The notes under the pieces: generated by a model | The model's input: only the letters and a program-made list of their open reading frames with translations | Told to the model about the DNA's origin: nothing | The model's database searches: none | In this document: positions 54,294-64,000 of the stretch, in pieces | How positions within the stretch are numbered: position 1 is the stretch's first letter | Layout of the letters: the number at the start of each line of letters is the position of its first letter | Translations under genes and position numbers: made by a program | Source: Nitratireductor sp. B36 | GTDB taxonomy: Bacteria; Pseudomonadota; Alphaproteobacteria; Rhizobiales; Rhizobiaceae | Length of the DNA stretch: 64,000 nt | Direction of reading: 5' to 3' | Assembly (NCBI RefSeq): GCF_020833685.1 | Contig: NZ_JACKZY010000001.1 | Location: 570,578-634,577 of the forward strand

Positions 54294-56680
54294 TGGGGGT
54301 TGCGGCAAAGAGAGCCGGCATGTCCACACGGTTAGCGCATTTGATGGGCGCGACCGCGTTGGCAACCTTGTGCACCTATACATTGCTTCCACAGGCCCCT
54401 GCCCTTGCGCAGACGGGCGGCCTGGACGTTTCCGATTTGCCGCAGGGCGCGCAGATGCTCCTGACTGCGGACAACCTGATTTACGACAACGATCTCAATA
54501 CAATCACCGCTGCTGGCGGTGTGCAGATAGAATATGCAGGCAACAGCCTCGTCGCAGACCGCGTCGTCTATGACCGCAGGACATCGCGCGTGGTGGCTCG
54601 CGGGCGCGTGCAGATAATCGAAGAAGACGGCAACAAGATCTTTGCCGACGAGATCGATGTCACCGACGACTTCCGTGACGGTTTTGTCAACGCACTGCGG
54701 ATCGAAACTGTCGACAAGACCTATTTCGCTGCTGAAAGCGCGGAGCGTTCCGGCGGACAACTGACGACGTTTAACAACGGTGTCTACACCGCGTGTGAAC
54801 CGTGCCGCGAGAAGCCCGGCAAGCCACCGATCTGGCAGATCAAAGCCCAGAAGATCATCTGGAACGGCGAATCAAAAACCGTTCGCTTCGAAGGTTCGCG
54901 ATTTGAATTCTTCGGCATGCCGATCGCCTACCTTCCCTTCTTCGAAGTCGCCGATCCGACCGTGAAGAGAAAGTCCGGCTTTCTCATTCCCGGAGCGACC
55001 TACAAGGAGGAAATGGGGGTCGGCATCAGTGTCCCCTATTATTTCGCCTTTTCACCGACCTACGACCTGACCGTAACGGGCACCTATTATACCAAGCAGG
55101 GTTTCCTCGGTGAGGCCGAATGGCGCCAGCGTTTCGACAATGGCCAATACAGCATCAAGATCGCCGGCATCAAACAACAGGATCCGGAAGCCTGGGATGC
55201 GAATACGGTCAACAGAAGCGAAACCGGTCGTGGCATGATCGGTTCGAAGGGCCAGTTCCGCATCAATCCCCGCTGGACGTTCGGCTGGGATGTGCTGGCG
55301 CAGACCGACAAGAATTTTTCACGCACCTATGGCATCGACGGGTTTTCCGACACGGTGCAGACATCGCAGCTCTATCTGACAGGTCTCGACGACCGGAACT
55401 TCTTCGATCTCAGAGCCTATCATTTCGATGTTCAGGAAAACGTTCTCGATAGCTCGAACAAGGCGCGGAACGACAAGCAGCCCTGGGTTCTGCCCAGCTT
55501 CGATTATTCCTACACGCCTGATGAAGCGGTTGTCGGGGGCGAGCTGAATTTCGATGTGAATGTTCAGAATATTTACCGGGACAGCCTCAGCCAATCCATC
55601 GTCAATGGGGATTCGACAAGAATCGACGGCATCGAGGGATTGGCCAGCCGAATGACGGCGGAGGCCGAATGGAAGCGTTCCTTCGTAAGCGCCGGCGGCC
55701 TTGTTGTGACGCCGATCCTGCAGGCGCGGGGCGATGCGATCTACACCGACTACGATGCCAACACCGTTAATGGTGTTACCAGTTTCGAGCTCAACAGCAC
55801 GGCTGTCGGCAGTGACGTTCGCTCTTCCTATTATCGCTACATGGCCACGGCCGGCCTGGAAGCGCGCTGGCCCATCCTGTTCTCCACCTCGAGCGCCAGC
55901 CATGTTCTGGAGCCGATGGCGCAGATCTTCCTGCGTCCCGATGCATCCCATCAGGACAGGCTGGGCATTCCGAACGAAGACGCGCAGTCGCTTGTTTTCG
56001 ATGCGACGACCTTGTTCGAGCGCGACAAGTTCTCCGGCTATGACCGGATTGAGGGCGGCACACGCGCCAATGTGGGCGTCCGCTATTCAGGCAGTTTTGC
56101 CAATGGATGGACCACCCAGGGGCTGTTTGGACAATCCTATCATCTGGCCGGTGCCAACCCATATGCCCAGACGGACCTCGTCCATGCGGGTGCCTATTCG
56201 GGCCTGGAAACGGACGTCTCCGATTTTGTGGGTATGATCGGCATTGCCAGCCCGAATGGTTTTGCGTTTTCGGCCGGAGCACGCTTCGACGAAAAGACAT
56301 TCGACATTCGCCGCACCGATCTGAAGACGGCCGCGACGTTCGGCCAGCTCACGACGTCGCTGCAATATGCCTACATCGAAGCACAGCCACTCTACGGGTT
56401 TGAAGAGGACCGGCAGGAAGTTACCGGTGTTGCCAAAGTTCGCTTTGACGAAAACTGGAGCGGCTTCGCCTCGGGTACATATGATGTCGAGAGCCAGACC
56501 CTCGTGAAGAACGATTATGGGTTCTCCTACGGCGACGAATGTTTCATCTATTCGATGACCTATTCCCGCAGCAAGAACCGCGACACGCAGGAAGTCAGCC
56601 AGTCTTTCGGTTTCCGTATTTCGCTGCGGACAATCGGCGACTTCGGCACCAGCAGCGGCGAGCTGAACACCAGCTTCTAG
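54293..56680 (+). CDS. lptD: LPS-assembly protein LptD
   Basis: 795 residues. Signal peptide to ALAQ; N-terminal OstA/LptA-like jellyroll (MLLTADNLIYDNDLNTITAAGGVQ in outline); the rest is the large beta-barrel, ending in an aromatic residue (ELNTSF). The mature protein has a CxxC pair (TACEPC) and one C-terminal Cys (DECFIY), three cysteines instead of the four in Escherichia coli. It is the outer-membrane LPS translocon with LptE. GTG 54293 overlaps the lptG stop and has AGGAGG eight bases upstream; a later ATG at 54320 is possible. Confidence 0.93.
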   Translation: MGVAAKRAGMSTRLAHLMGATALATLCTYTLLPQAPALAQTGGLDVSDLPQGAQMLLTADNLIYDNDLNTITAAGGVQIEYAGNSLVADRVVYDRRTSRVVARGRVQIIEEDGNKIFADEIDVTDDFRDGFVNALRIETVDKTYFAAESAERSGGQLTTFNNGVYTACEPCREKPGKPPIWQIKAQKIIWNGESKTVRFEGSRFEFFGMPIAYLPFFEVADPTVKRKSGFLIPGATYKEEMGVGISVPYYFAFSPTYDLTVTGTYYTKQGFLGEAEWRQRFDNGQYSIKIAGIKQQDPEAWDANTVNRSETGRGMIGSKGQFRINPRWTFGWDVLAQTDKNFSRTYGIDGFSDTVQTSQLYLTGLDDRNFFDLRAYHFDVQENVLDSSNKARNDKQPWVLPSFDYSYTPDEAVVGGELNFDVNVQNIYRDSLSQSIVNGDSTRIDGIEGLASRMTAEAEWKRSFVSAGGLVVTPILQARGDAIYTDYDANTVNGVTSFELNSTAVGSDVRSSYYRYMATAGLEARWPILFSTSSASHVLEPMAQIFLRPDASHQDRLGIPNEDAQSLVFDATTLFERDKFSGYDRIEGGTRANVGVRYSGSFANGWTTQGLFGQSYHLAGANPYAQTDLVHAGAYSGLETDVSDFVGMIGIASPNGFAFSAGARFDEKTFDIRRTDLKTAATFGQLTTSLQYAYIEAQPLYGFEEDRQEVTGVAKVRFDENWSGFASGTYDVESQTLVKNDYGFSYGDECFIYSMTYSRSKNRDTQEVSQSFGFRISLRTIGDFGTSSGELNTSF

Positions 56681-56693
56681 CCTGCCTCTTTTC

Positions 56694-56722
56694 AGGCCCC
56701 GTTCAGGTGACGGGGCCTTTTC
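56694..56722 (+). terminator. Intrinsic terminator after lptD
   Basis: AGGCCCCGT and ACGGGGCCT, 9-bp perfect arms with loop TCAGGTG, followed by TTTTC, 14 bases after the lptD stop. Confidence 0.85.
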
Positions 56723-56853
56723 ACTTGGCATTTGCGCCTTCTCTCATGGCAAAAGGCCATGTTTTTGCCCCACCCGATGACGATAAAACAGCTTAAGGGA
56801 CTGTAGCTCCCGTGCATTTGCTGTTATCTCAGGCGCAATTGCGGGGTGCAAAG

Positions 56854-57804
56854 ATGAGATCAATGACGATGTTTAGCAATTGCAGGCGGTTTCTGAGCGC
56901 GGGTGTTCTTACGGTAGCCATGGCAACGGCCCTACCGTTTTTCGCCGGTGCGAGCGCACAGGCGACGGAAATCCGCTATGTGGTGAACAACGCGCCGATC
57001 ACCAGTTACGATATCGACCGTCGCGTGGCGTTCCTCAAACTGCAGCGTGAAGGTGGCAATCTGCGCCAGAAAGCGACCGATCAAATGATCGAGCAGACGC
57101 TGAAAATGCAGGAAATGCAGCGGCGCAACATCAACATTCCCGATGAGATGGTGAACCAGGCCTATGCCCGCTTCGCCAGCGGCAACCGTATGTCGACCAG
57201 CCAGCTGAATACGGTTCTGGCGCAAAGTGGCGTTACAGCCGATCATTTCAAGGAATTCATCCGTTCACAGATCGGCTGGGGGCGTGTCATGCAGGCGCGC
57301 TCCAATTCGGCGGGTCGCATGAGCGAGCAGGATGTCGTTGCCAAAATGCTCCAGCAGGGCGGCAGCAAACCAAGCGCCACCGAATACATGCTCCAGCAGG
57401 TGATCTTCGTGGTCCCGTCGGGGGAACGTTCCAGCCTTCTGGGCAAGCGCAAACGTGAGGCGCAAGCCATGCGCGATCGCTTCCGCGGTTGCGATAGCAC
57501 GCGTCAGTTTGCCAAGGGCCTGATTGACGTGACGGTGCGCGACCTTGGCCGCATTCTTGAACCGGAGCTTCCAGCGGACTGGAAGGATCAGGTCAAAAAC
57601 ACCTCTCCCGGAAATGCCACGGGCGTGCGTGAAACCGAGCGCGGAGTCGAATTCATCGGTGTGTGCAGCACACGCGAGGTTTCCGATGATCGCGTGGCAC
57701 AAATGGTCTTCCAGAATGAAAATTCTGGCAATGACGCAATGGAAAAGGAAGCTCAGTCCTTCCTGGCAGAGTTGCGCAAGAACGCGCGTATCAGCCAGCG
57801 CTGA
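56854..57804 (+). CDS. surA: SurA-like periplasmic chaperone/peptidylprolyl isomerase
   Basis: 316 residues with a signal peptide (VLTVAMATALPFFAGASAQA). The N-terminal region (IRYVVNNAPITSYDIDRRVAFL, QKATDQMIEQTLKMQEMQR) is the SurA_N chaperone domain; the C-terminal half is a degenerate parvulin-type PPIase region (LQQVIFVVP). SurA delivers outer-membrane proteins such as LptD to the BAM complex. The start is not certain: ATG 56854 or 56863. Order lptD-surA-pdxA-rsmA is common in proteobacteria. Confidence 0.85.
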   Translation: MRSMTMFSNCRRFLSAGVLTVAMATALPFFAGASAQATEIRYVVNNAPITSYDIDRRVAFLKLQREGGNLRQKATDQMIEQTLKMQEMQRRNINIPDEMVNQAYARFASGNRMSTSQLNTVLAQSGVTADHFKEFIRSQIGWGRVMQARSNSAGRMSEQDVVAKMLQQGGSKPSATEYMLQQVIFVVPSGERSSLLGKRKREAQAMRDRFRGCDSTRQFAKGLIDVTVRDLGRILEPELPADWKDQVKNTSPGNATGVRETERGVEFIGVCSTREVSDDRVAQMVFQNENSGNDAMEKEAQSFLAELRKNARISQR

Positions 57805-57872
57805 TTTGCTACGGGTCCGGCGCAACCGGGCCCCTTCTTTCCACCAGCTGTTTGTCCAGAAGGAGATAGGTC

Positions 57873-58883
57873 GTGCTCCCGCTCGCGCTCAGCATCGGCG
57901 ATCCTTCCGGGATAGGTCCCGAAATCATCCTCAAGGCCTGGCTGGAAAGACGCAGGCATGAGTTGCCTCCATTTTACCTCCTTGGGGATCCGGCGCTTGT
58001 TTCGGCGCGTGCGCGGTCCCTGGGACTGGATGTTCCGATTGCGGAAACCGAACCGGAACAGGCGGTGGTCGGCTTTGCTACACACCTGCCAATTTCGCCG
58101 CTCGACAACAGGCTGTCCGACAATCCGGGACATGCAGAAACGGTGAATGCTGCTGGCGTCATCGAGGCGATTTCGCGGGCCGTGGATGATACGATGCAGA
58201 TGCGCTCTGCAGCGGTGGTGACAGCTCCCATAGCCAAGAAGCCACTCTATGACGCGGGTTTCCGCTATCCAGGCCATACGGAGTTTCTCGGTCATCTGGC
58301 AGTAGAGAATACCGGCGCTCCAGCAAAGCCTGTGATGATGCTGGCAGGCCCTGAATTGCGCACCATACCGGTGACTGTTCATGAGCCGCTGGCAACGGTT
58401 CCTTCAACACTTACACGGGAGCTTGTCGAAGAAACGGCGAGGATTGCCGCACACGATCTGCGCGCGCGCTTTGGCATTGCCGCCCCCCGGCTTGCGATCG
58501 CCGGCCTCAATCCCCATGCAGGCGAAGGTGGGGCAATGGGAACCGAGGACAACGATATCATCGCACCCGCAATCCAGACGCTGCAGGCGGAAGGCATCGA
58601 CGCATTTGGCCCTCTACCCGCCGACACGATGTTTCATGCTCGCGCTCGACAAGGCTATGACGCAGCGCTTTGCATGTATCACGACCAGGCATTGATTCCC
58701 GTTAAAACCGTTGCGTTTGATGAGACAGTGAATGTCACCCTTGGCCTCCCCTTCATTCGCACCTCTCCCGATCATGGCACAGCGTTTGATATTGCTTCCA
58801 AAGGCATTGCGCGAGCTGACAGCATGATTGCGGCGATCAGGCTTGCGCGTGAGCTGGCGAACAACGCCGGTGGCGTGCGATGA
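57873..58883 (+). CDS. pdxA: 4-hydroxythreonine-4-phosphate dehydrogenase
   Basis: 336 residues. [12 protein letters not shown] at the N-terminus, GHTEFLGHL and [11 protein letters not shown] with metal-binding histidines identify PdxA. It oxidises 4-phosphohydroxythreonine in pyridoxal phosphate synthesis. Start GTG has AAGGAG at proper distance. Its stop overlaps the rsmA ATG by four bases. Confidence 0.96.
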   Translation: MLPLALSIGDPSGIGPEIILKAWLERRRHELPPFYLLGDPALVSARARSLGLDVPIAETEPEQAVVGFATHLPISPLDNRLSDNPGHAETVNAAGVIEAISRAVDDTMQMRSAAVVTAPIAKKPLYDAGFRYPGHTEFLGHLAVENTGAPAKPVMMLAGPELRTIPVTVHEPLATVPSTLTRELVEETARIAAHDLRARFGIAAPRLAIAGLNPHAGEGGAMGTEDNDIIAPAIQTLQAEGIDAFGPLPADTMFHARARQGYDAALCMYHDQALIPVKTVAFDETVNVTLGLPFIRTSPDHGTAFDIASKGIARADSMIAAIRLARELANNAGGVR

Positions 58884-59710
58884 GCGCCGACGGCCTGCCG
58901 CCGCTGCGCGAGGTGATCGCCGCTCATGGCCTTGCCGCGAAGAAATCGCTCGGTCAGAATTTTCTTCTCGATCTCAATTTGACGGCGAAGGTGGCGCGCG
59001 CTGCCGGAAACCTCGAAGGCACGACGGTGATCGAGGTTGGCCCCGGCCCTGGAGGCCTGACGCGAGCACTTCTCATGGCAGGCGCCGAACGTGTCATAGC
59101 TGTCGAGCGCGATGAACGCTGCCTTGACGCCCTGGCTGAAATCGCCGGTCACTATCCGGGCCGGCTTGACGTTGTCAGTGGCGATGCCATGGAAACGGAT
59201 TTCGCCGCTCTGGCACCGCATGCGGCAGGTGATGTGCGGATCGTGGCGAACCTGCCCTATAACATCGGCACCGAGCTTCTGCTGCGCTGGCTGACGCCGG
59301 AAAGCTGGCCGCCCTTCTACGCCTCCATGACATTGATGTTTCAACGCGAGGTGGCGCAACGGATCGTCGCGCAGCCTGGCGACAAGGCCTACGGCCGGCT
59401 TGGGGTTTTGGCCGGGTGGCGCACGGAGGCAAAGATCGCTTTCGACCTGCCTCCACAAGCCTTCACCCCGCCGCCCAAAGTGACCTCGTCGGTGGTGCAT
59501 ATCGTCCCGCGTACGGCACCGCTGGCCGTCGAACCGGCGAAGCTGGCGAAAATCACCGAAGCGGCCTTCGGACAACGTCGCAAAATGCTGCGCCAGAGCC
59601 TGAAATCGCTCGGTGGGGAGACGCTTCTGGCACGGGCGGGGATTGATGCCACGCGCCGGGCAGAGACGCTTTCGGTGGCTGAATTCGTCACGCTGGCAAA
59701 CAACGCCTAA
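58880..59710 (+). CDS. rsmA: 16S rRNA dimethyladenosine transferase
   Basis: 276 residues. [11 protein letters not shown] at the N-terminus, [10 protein letters not shown] (SAM motif I) and NLPYNI (catalytic motif IV) are KsgA/RsmA features. It dimethylates A1518 and A1519 of 16S rRNA. Co-translated with pdxA and convergent with gmk, three bases between stops. Confidence 0.97.
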   Translation: MSADGLPPLREVIAAHGLAAKKSLGQNFLLDLNLTAKVARAAGNLEGTTVIEVGPGPGGLTRALLMAGAERVIAVERDERCLDALAEIAGHYPGRLDVVSGDAMETDFAALAPHAAGDVRIVANLPYNIGTELLLRWLTPESWPPFYASMTLMFQREVAQRIVAQPGDKAYGRLGVLAGWRTEAKIAFDLPPQAFTPPPKVTSSVVHIVPRTAPLAVEPAKLAKITEAAFGQRRKMLRQSLKSLGGETLLARAGIDATRRAETLSVAEFVTLANNA

Positions 59711-59713
59711 GCG

Positions 59714-60379
59714 TCAGTTCGCCTCTTCTGCCAAAAGCCCTGCCACGAAATCGAACAGGCCGGGACGCCGGTCGCGGCGAAGGCGTTCTGCCTCGACGAT
59801 CGAGCGTACTGAAGAAAAGGCCCGATCAAGCTGGTCATTGATGACCACGTAATCGTAGTCGATCCACTTTTCGATCTCGGTGCGTGCGTTTTTCAGACGT
59901 GTTTGAATGATCTCCGGCGTATCTTCTGCGCGCCGTGTGAGTCGGCCGAGAAGCTCTTTCATGGTCGGCGGCAGAATGAAGATCGACACGACATCGCCGC
60001 GCATCTTCTCGCGCAATTGCTCTGCTCCCTGCCAGTCTATGTCAAAGAGCATATCGCGGCCCTCTGTGAGCGCCCTCTCCACCGGGCCGCGTGGGGTGCC
60101 GTAAAAATTGCCGTGAACTTCGGCCCATTCGAGCAGCTCGTCATTGTCGCGCATGATTTCGAATTCGCGCTGCGACTTGAAATGGTAATGGACCCCTTCG
60201 ATCTCGCTGCCTCTACGCGCGCGCGTCGTCACGCTGACAGAAAGCTCGAAACCTGGCACCTGCGCCAGCAATGTGCGCGCGATGGTGGATTTTCCCGCCC
60301 CCGAGGGCGATGACAGTACCAGCATAAGACCGCGCCGCGAGACGTCGGTGGAAACGGCAGGCGAGAATTCCGAGGACAT
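59714..60379 (-). CDS. gmk: Guanylate kinase
   Basis: 221 residues. P-loop [10 protein letters not shown] at residues 23-32 (SGAGKST), [16 protein letters not shown]-binding segment and SVTTRARRG. Converts GMP to GDP. It lies three bases after yicC and shares its operon. Confidence 0.97.
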   Translation of the reverse strand: MSSEFSPAVSTDVSRRGLMLVLSSPSGAGKSTIARTLLAQVPGFELSVSVTTRARRGSEIEGVHYHFKSQREFEIMRDNDELLEWAEVHGNFYGTPRGPVERALTEGRDMLFDIDWQGAEQLREKMRGDVVSIFILPPTMKELLGRLTRRAEDTPEIIQTRLKNARTEIEKWIDYDYVVINDQLDRAFSSVRSIVEAERLRRDRRPGLFDFVAGLLAEEAN

Positions 60380-60382
60380 GGT

Positions 60383-61273
60383 CTACTCCAGATTTTGCAC
60401 CTGCTCGCGAAACTGATCCACCACGGCCTTCAGCTCCAGGCCAATGGCCGTCACGGTTGCCGCATTGGATTTTGAGCAAAGCGTATTGGATTCGCGGTTG
60501 AACTCCTGGCCCAGAAAGTCGAGCTTTCGCCCGACGGGGCCGCCTGCGGCGATCAGCGCCCGCGCCGATGCAATGTGCGTGCGCAGACGGTCAATTTCCT
60601 CGCGTATGTCGGCTTTTGCCGCGAGAATGGCTGCTTCCGCATGCAAACGATCCGAATCGAAGCCGGTGGTTGCATCGAGAAGTCGCGCTACCTGCTCCCG
60701 CAGTCGCTCCCGAATAGCCTCGGGAGAGCGCGAAGCATCTGCTTCCACCTGATCGGTCAAGGCCTCGATACGCGCCACATGATCGAGCATTATTGCTTGC
60801 AACGCACTGCCCTCATCCCGTCGGGCTTCCTCAAGGCCCTGCAGCGCTTCGTCGAAGGCCGCAAGGATCGCCTCATCCAGGGACGCGCGCATCTCTTCAT
60901 CCGCGACTGGATCGGCGAAATCGAGAACCCCACGCAGACCCAGCAGCCCATCGGCTGTTGCCGGCCCCGTGCCGAACTGGTCCTGCAACCGTCCGGCAAG
61001 AGCCGCTATCTCTTTTAGAAAGTCCTCGTCGACGACAGGGCGGCGCAAAGCGGCGCTCTGCGTGAAAGTGAGTGAAGCCTGAACATTGCCGCGGGAAAAT
61101 CGCTTCTGCAGGCGCTGACGCGCCGTCTGCTCGATGCGCTCGAAGCCTGCCGGCAGACGAAAGCGCGCTTCGAGGCTACGCCCGTTGACCGACTTCACCT
61201 CCCAGGCGACGCTTCCTGCATCGTGGTCGTGTGCGGCACGGGCAAAACCCGTCATGCTCTGGAGCCTGCTCAT
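60383..61273 (-). CDS. YicC family endoribonuclease-type protein
   Basis: 296 residues. LQSMTGFARA at the N-terminus (YicC_N) and the C-terminal DUF1732 (KLDFLGQEFNRESNTLCSKS) define the YicC family. Homologues have RNase activity on small RNAs in Escherichia coli. GGGAGG precedes the ATG. It is followed by gmk and preceded by mltG with 39 bases between. Confidence 0.92.
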   Translation of the reverse strand: MSRLQSMTGFARAAHDHDAGSVAWEVKSVNGRSLEARFRLPAGFERIEQTARQRLQKRFSRGNVQASLTFTQSAALRRPVVDEDFLKEIAALAGRLQDQFGTGPATADGLLGLRGVLDFADPVADEEMRASLDEAILAAFDEALQGLEEARRDEGSALQAIMLDHVARIEALTDQVEADASRSPEAIRERLREQVARLLDATTGFDSDRLHAEAAILAAKADIREEIDRLRTHIASARALIAAGGPVGRKLDFLGQEFNRESNTLCSKSNAATVTAIGLELKAVVDQFREQVQNLE

Positions 61274-61312
61274 GCCTCCCCCTCGTGCAGTCGTGTCAAC
61301 GCGCGCACCGGC

Positions 61313-62479
61313 TCAGTTCGAGCCGTTCTCGCCGGCGCTCTCACCCCCCGCCCGCCGCTCGCGTTCCACCTTGCGCCAGCGAGCGACATTTTCGTTGTGT
61401 TCCTTGAGCGTCTTGGCGAAAACGTGCCCGCCTGTTCCATCGGCGACGAAATAGAGCTCATCCGTCTGAGAGGGATTGGCCACGGCCTCAAGTGCCGCGC
61501 GGCCAGGATTGGCAATGGGTGTGGGCGGCAAACCATCGATCAAGTAAGTGTTGTAGGGCGTTTTCTTGTCGAGATCGGATCGATAAATCGGTCTATCAGA
61601 TGGTTTACCCTGACCACCGAACAACCCGTAAATGATCGTGGGATCCGACTGCAGACGCATGCCTTTGCGCAAACGGTTGATGAACACGGCGGCAACCCGC
61701 GGGCGTTCGTCAGCTATGCCCGTCTCCTTCTCCACGATGGAAGCGAGTGTCACGAATTCGTTCTTGTCCTGAATGGGCAAGTCTTCGTCGCGACGTTCCC
61801 AGATGCTGTCGACAAGCTCTCGCTGATCCTCGAGCAGTTTCTCCACGACCGCCGTCCGGTCCATCCCGCGCGTGAAACGTAGCGTATCGGCGGCAAGACT
61901 GCCTTCGGGCGGGAGTTCCTCGGGCAGAGTGCCAGAAAGCTCTTCGGTTTCACGGATCCGCTCGAACACCTGGAACACGGTTTGGCCCTCAGGAATGGTG
62001 AGCGAGTAAAGAACGCTTTTGCCGCTCTTCAACAATTCCATGATCTCATGCATGGAAGCGCCGGCATCGATGGCGTACTCGCCCGCCTTCAACTCGGAAT
62101 CCGCGCCATAGGCACGAACGCCGAGCGAGAATATCCGGGCATCGGAGATAACGCCTTCCCGCTCAAGCAGGCTTGCTATCTGACGAACACCGGTGTTCGG
62201 CTTGATCATAACGGTCTCAGCCGTCCGCGAAGGGCCTGGCTGATGGAATTCCCGCTTGCCAAAGTAAAATGCGAAACCGGCAAGAATGACCAGAAACACG
62301 ATGGATGAGAACACGAAGTTCAGGAAAACCACAAACTGGCTGCGCGCACGCTTCGAGCGCCGCGGAGGCGGTGTGCCCGCCTCTGGCCGCAAGGTTTGGT
62401 TGGCCGATTTGAACGCACGACCGCGTTCCTCGCCCGCCTGACGGCCGTAGCCCGTATTGTCTCCGGAAGTCCCTGTCAT
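61313..62479 (-). CDS. mltG: Endolytic transglycosylase MltG
   Basis: 388 residues. A single hydrophobic helix (FVVFLNFVFSSIVFLVILAG in outline, ~50-75), then the YceG domain with the catalytic glutamate in ASIVEKETG and RLQSDPTIIYG. It cuts nascent glycan strands and so sets their length in the peptidoglycan. The N-terminal cytoplasmic region is basic and rich in polar residues. Between fabF and yicC, typical for the group. Confidence 0.95.
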   Translation of the reverse strand: MTGTSGDNTGYGRQAGEERGRAFKSANQTLRPEAGTPPPRRSKRARSQFVVFLNFVFSSIVFLVILAGFAFYFGKREFHQPGPSRTAETVMIKPNTGVRQIASLLEREGVISDARIFSLGVRAYGADSELKAGEYAIDAGASMHEIMELLKSGKSVLYSLTIPEGQTVFQVFERIRETEELSGTLPEELPPEGSLAADTLRFTRGMDRTAVVEKLLEDQRELVDSIWERRDEDLPIQDKNEFVTLASIVEKETGIADERPRVAAVFINRLRKGMRLQSDPTIIYGLFGGQGKPSDRPIYRSDLDKKTPYNTYLIDGLPPTPIANPGRAALEAVANPSQTDELYFVADGTGGHVFAKTLKEHNENVARWRKVERERRAGGESAGENGSN

Positions 62480-62669
62480 GCCTGTTGGACCGCTCCCTCA
62501 GAACGGCGCCAATGGTCGCCGGTCCTGTCCTAATCTGTATAAACACCCTGAGCAATCACGCTGGCTTCAGAAGATCGATCTTCCAGAGCCTGGTGACCAC
62601 CGTTTCGATTCGTGACTGCCAGACTGAATTGCGAAAATGGCAAAACTGCAAGCCTGTTGTTGCAAAGCC

Positions 62670-63926
62670 TCAGGCGTCATACCGTTTGAATACGAGAGAC
62701 GCATTGGTGCCACCAAAGCCGAAAGAGTTGGACAATGCCACGTCAATCTGTCGCTCGCGCGGCTGATTGGGTACCAAGTCTATGGGTGTTTCCACCTGTG
62801 GATTGTCGAGATTGATGGTCGGCGGGGCGATGTTATCGCGAATGGCCAAAACCGAGAAAATGGCTTCTGCCGCGCCGGCTGCACCCAGAAGATGACCGAT
62901 CGACGACTTGGTGGACGACATCGACACCTTGCTCGCGGCATCGCCCAGAAGACGCTCCACGGCACCGAGTTCAATCGTATCCGCCATGGTCGACGTGCCA
63001 TGCGCGTTGATGTAGTCCACATCGGCGGCGGAAAGACCTGCGCGCTTCAGTGCAGCCTTCATGCAGCGATAGGCGCCGTCACCATCCTCGGCCGGAGCCG
63101 TGATGTGGTAAGCGTCGCCCGTCAGGCCGTAGCCGACCACTTCCGCATAGATCTTTGCGCCACGCGCCTTTGCGTGTTCCAGTTCTTCCAGAACGACAAC
63201 GCCGGCGCCCTCGCCCATGACAAAACCGTCACGGTCGCGGTCATAGGGCCGGGAAGCCTTTTCCGGCGTGTCGTTGAAACTGGTGGAAAGCGCCTTGCAG
63301 GCCGAAAAGCCGGCAATGGAAAGGCGGGTGATCGGTGCTTCCGCACCACCCGCCAGCATGACGTCTGCGTCGCCGAGCATGATGAGACGGGCAGCGTCGC
63401 CGATGGCATGCGCGCCTGTGGAACAGGCGGTCACCACCGCATGGTTCGGTCCCTTCAACCCGTGGCGGATCGACACCTGGCCCGAGACCAGATTGATGAT
63501 GTTGCCGGGGATGAAGAAGGGGCTGATGCGGCGCGGGCCGCGCTCAGCAAGCGTCAAGGCGTTTTCAGCAATGCCCTCGATGCCGCCGATTCCCGAGCCG
63601 ATGAGCACGCCGGTGGCGTATTTCTCATCGTCGGTTTCCGGTTTCCAGCCCGAATCCTCAAGCGCCTGGTCTGCCGCAGCAATGCCGTAGGTGATGAACT
63701 CACCGATCTTGCGCTGCTCGCGCGGCTCCAGAAAGGCATCGGGGTCGAATGCCCCCTCGCCTTCACGCGGGATCGAATTGGCGATCTTGCAGGCCAGGTC
63801 ATCGACCTCGAAACGATCGATGCGGCTGGCCGCACTCTTGCCCGAAAGCAGGCTCTTCCACCCATGTTCAACACCGAGGCCGAAAGGTGAAAGAAGCCCC
63901 ATACCGGTGACGACAACGCGTCTCAT
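62670..63926 (-). CDS. fabF: 3-oxoacyl-[acyl-carrier-protein] synthase II
   Basis: 418 residues. Catalytic Cys168 in TACSTGAHA, His in NAHGTST and His in SSIGHLLGAAG complete the KAS triad. It elongates acyl-ACP in type II fatty acid synthesis. The ATG at 63926 begins RRVVVTGMG. It is 52 bases after the acpP end and 190 bases upstream of mltG, the acpP-fabF-mltG order typical in alphaproteobacteria. Confidence 0.97.
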   Translation of the reverse strand: MRRVVVTGMGLLSPFGLGVEHGWKSLLSGKSAASRIDRFEVDDLACKIANSIPREGEGAFDPDAFLEPREQRKIGEFITYGIAAADQALEDSGWKPETDDEKYATGVLIGSGIGGIEGIAENALTLAERGPRRISPFFIPGNIINLVSGQVSIRHGLKGPNHAVVTACSTGAHAIGDAARLIMLGDADVMLAGGAEAPITRLSIAGFSACKALSTSFNDTPEKASRPYDRDRDGFVMGEGAGVVVLEELEHAKARGAKIYAEVVGYGLTGDAYHITAPAEDGDGAYRCMKAALKRAGLSAADVDYINAHGTSTMADTIELGAVERLLGDAASKVSMSSTKSSIGHLLGAAGAAEAIFSVLAIRDNIAPPTINLDNPQVETPIDLVPNQPRERQIDVALSNSFGFGGTNASLVFKRYDA

Positions 63927-63978
63927 ATGCTGATTATCCGCCTTGACTACGTTTCGTAGCGAGAACGCCGGACGGGCG

Positions 63979-64000
63979 TCAGGCGGTCGCCTTGTCGATG
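63979..64000 (-). CDS. acpP: Acyl carrier protein, 3' end only (partial)
   Basis: Reading leftward from the window edge, the minus strand encodes IDKATA followed by TGA, which agrees with the C-terminus of alphaproteobacterial AcpP (FIxKATA/FIEKAxA types). The order acpP then fabF is conserved. Only 7 codons are visible, so the call relies on context. A 5-bp dyad (ACGCC/GGCGT, 63965-63979) lies at the stop. Confidence 0.6.

Overview
The window reads as a chromosomal segment of a high-GC alphaproteobacterium of the Hyphomicrobiales (Rhizobiales), most like the Phyllobacteriaceae/Mesorhizobium side. This rests on the gene content and order: purM-purN opposite a CDP-alcohol phosphatidyltransferase, an AI-2E permease and HdaA; uvrC-pgsA-moaD-moaE; lptF-lptG-lptD-surA-pdxA-rsmA facing gmk-yicC-mltG-fabF-acpP; an Omp25/31-type barrel; an NDUFS4-type complex I subunit beside tRNA genes; and rhizobial-style intergenic palindromes. 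No species is claimed. There are no rRNA genes, CRISPR arrays, transposases or prophage genes.

Region 1 (1-11.4 kb) is the most accessory part. It opens with the 3' part of a reverse transcriptase gene (YMDD box plus about 300 residues of helical C-terminal region) of visibly lower GC than its neighbours, followed by 347 bases of non-coding DNA with inverted repeats. Then come a large autotransporter and a five-gene cassette of small membrane and secreted proteins (DUF805, two DUF3592-like proteins, a two-helix protein, a secreted protein). The autotransporter and the cassette each carry the same 15-base motif about 90-100 bases upstream of their first gene. A LysR regulator, a 49-codon small ORF, a GST, a small four-helix membrane protein and a LuxR-type regulator follow.

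Region 2 (11.5-24.7 kb) holds exported hydrolases and transport genes: an exported amidohydrolase and an exported M20 peptidase in one operon, a YbaY-META protein, an MscS channel, an HdeD-like protein, an outer-membrane MetA-type protein, an MFS permease with a small basic protein and a divergent LysR regulator that share palindromic sites, an AraC regulator and an exported choloylglycine/penicillin-acylase family enzyme.

Region 3 (25-46 kb) is mostly conserved housekeeping: tRNA-Arg(TCT), tRNA-Pro(TGG), complex I subunit, hdaA, purM/purN, an 800-base repeat-rich gap, a molybdopterin oxidoreductase, rlmJ, RNase T2, an Omp25-like porin, a Ca/Na antiporter, a pteridine-reductase-like SDR, uvrC, pgsA, moaD/moaE, a PAS-GGDEF-EAL protein, ndk, a GST and DinB.

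Region 4 (46-64 kb) starts with a glycine-rich secreted protein behind an AT-rich leader, then ABC-F, HAD, holC, pepA, the LPS-export genes lptF/lptG/lptD, surA, pdxA and rsmA. These face gmk, yicC, mltG, fabF and the last codons of acpP at the right edge. It is a cell-envelope and fatty-acid biogenesis block.

The best candidate for something undescribed is the reverse transcriptase at the left edge, whose 5' half and any RNA partner lie outside the window. Next are the co-marked membrane cassette plus autotransporter, the structured GC-rich gap at 30.6-31.1 kb, and the small-protein/LysR operator unit at 21.1-21.4 kb.
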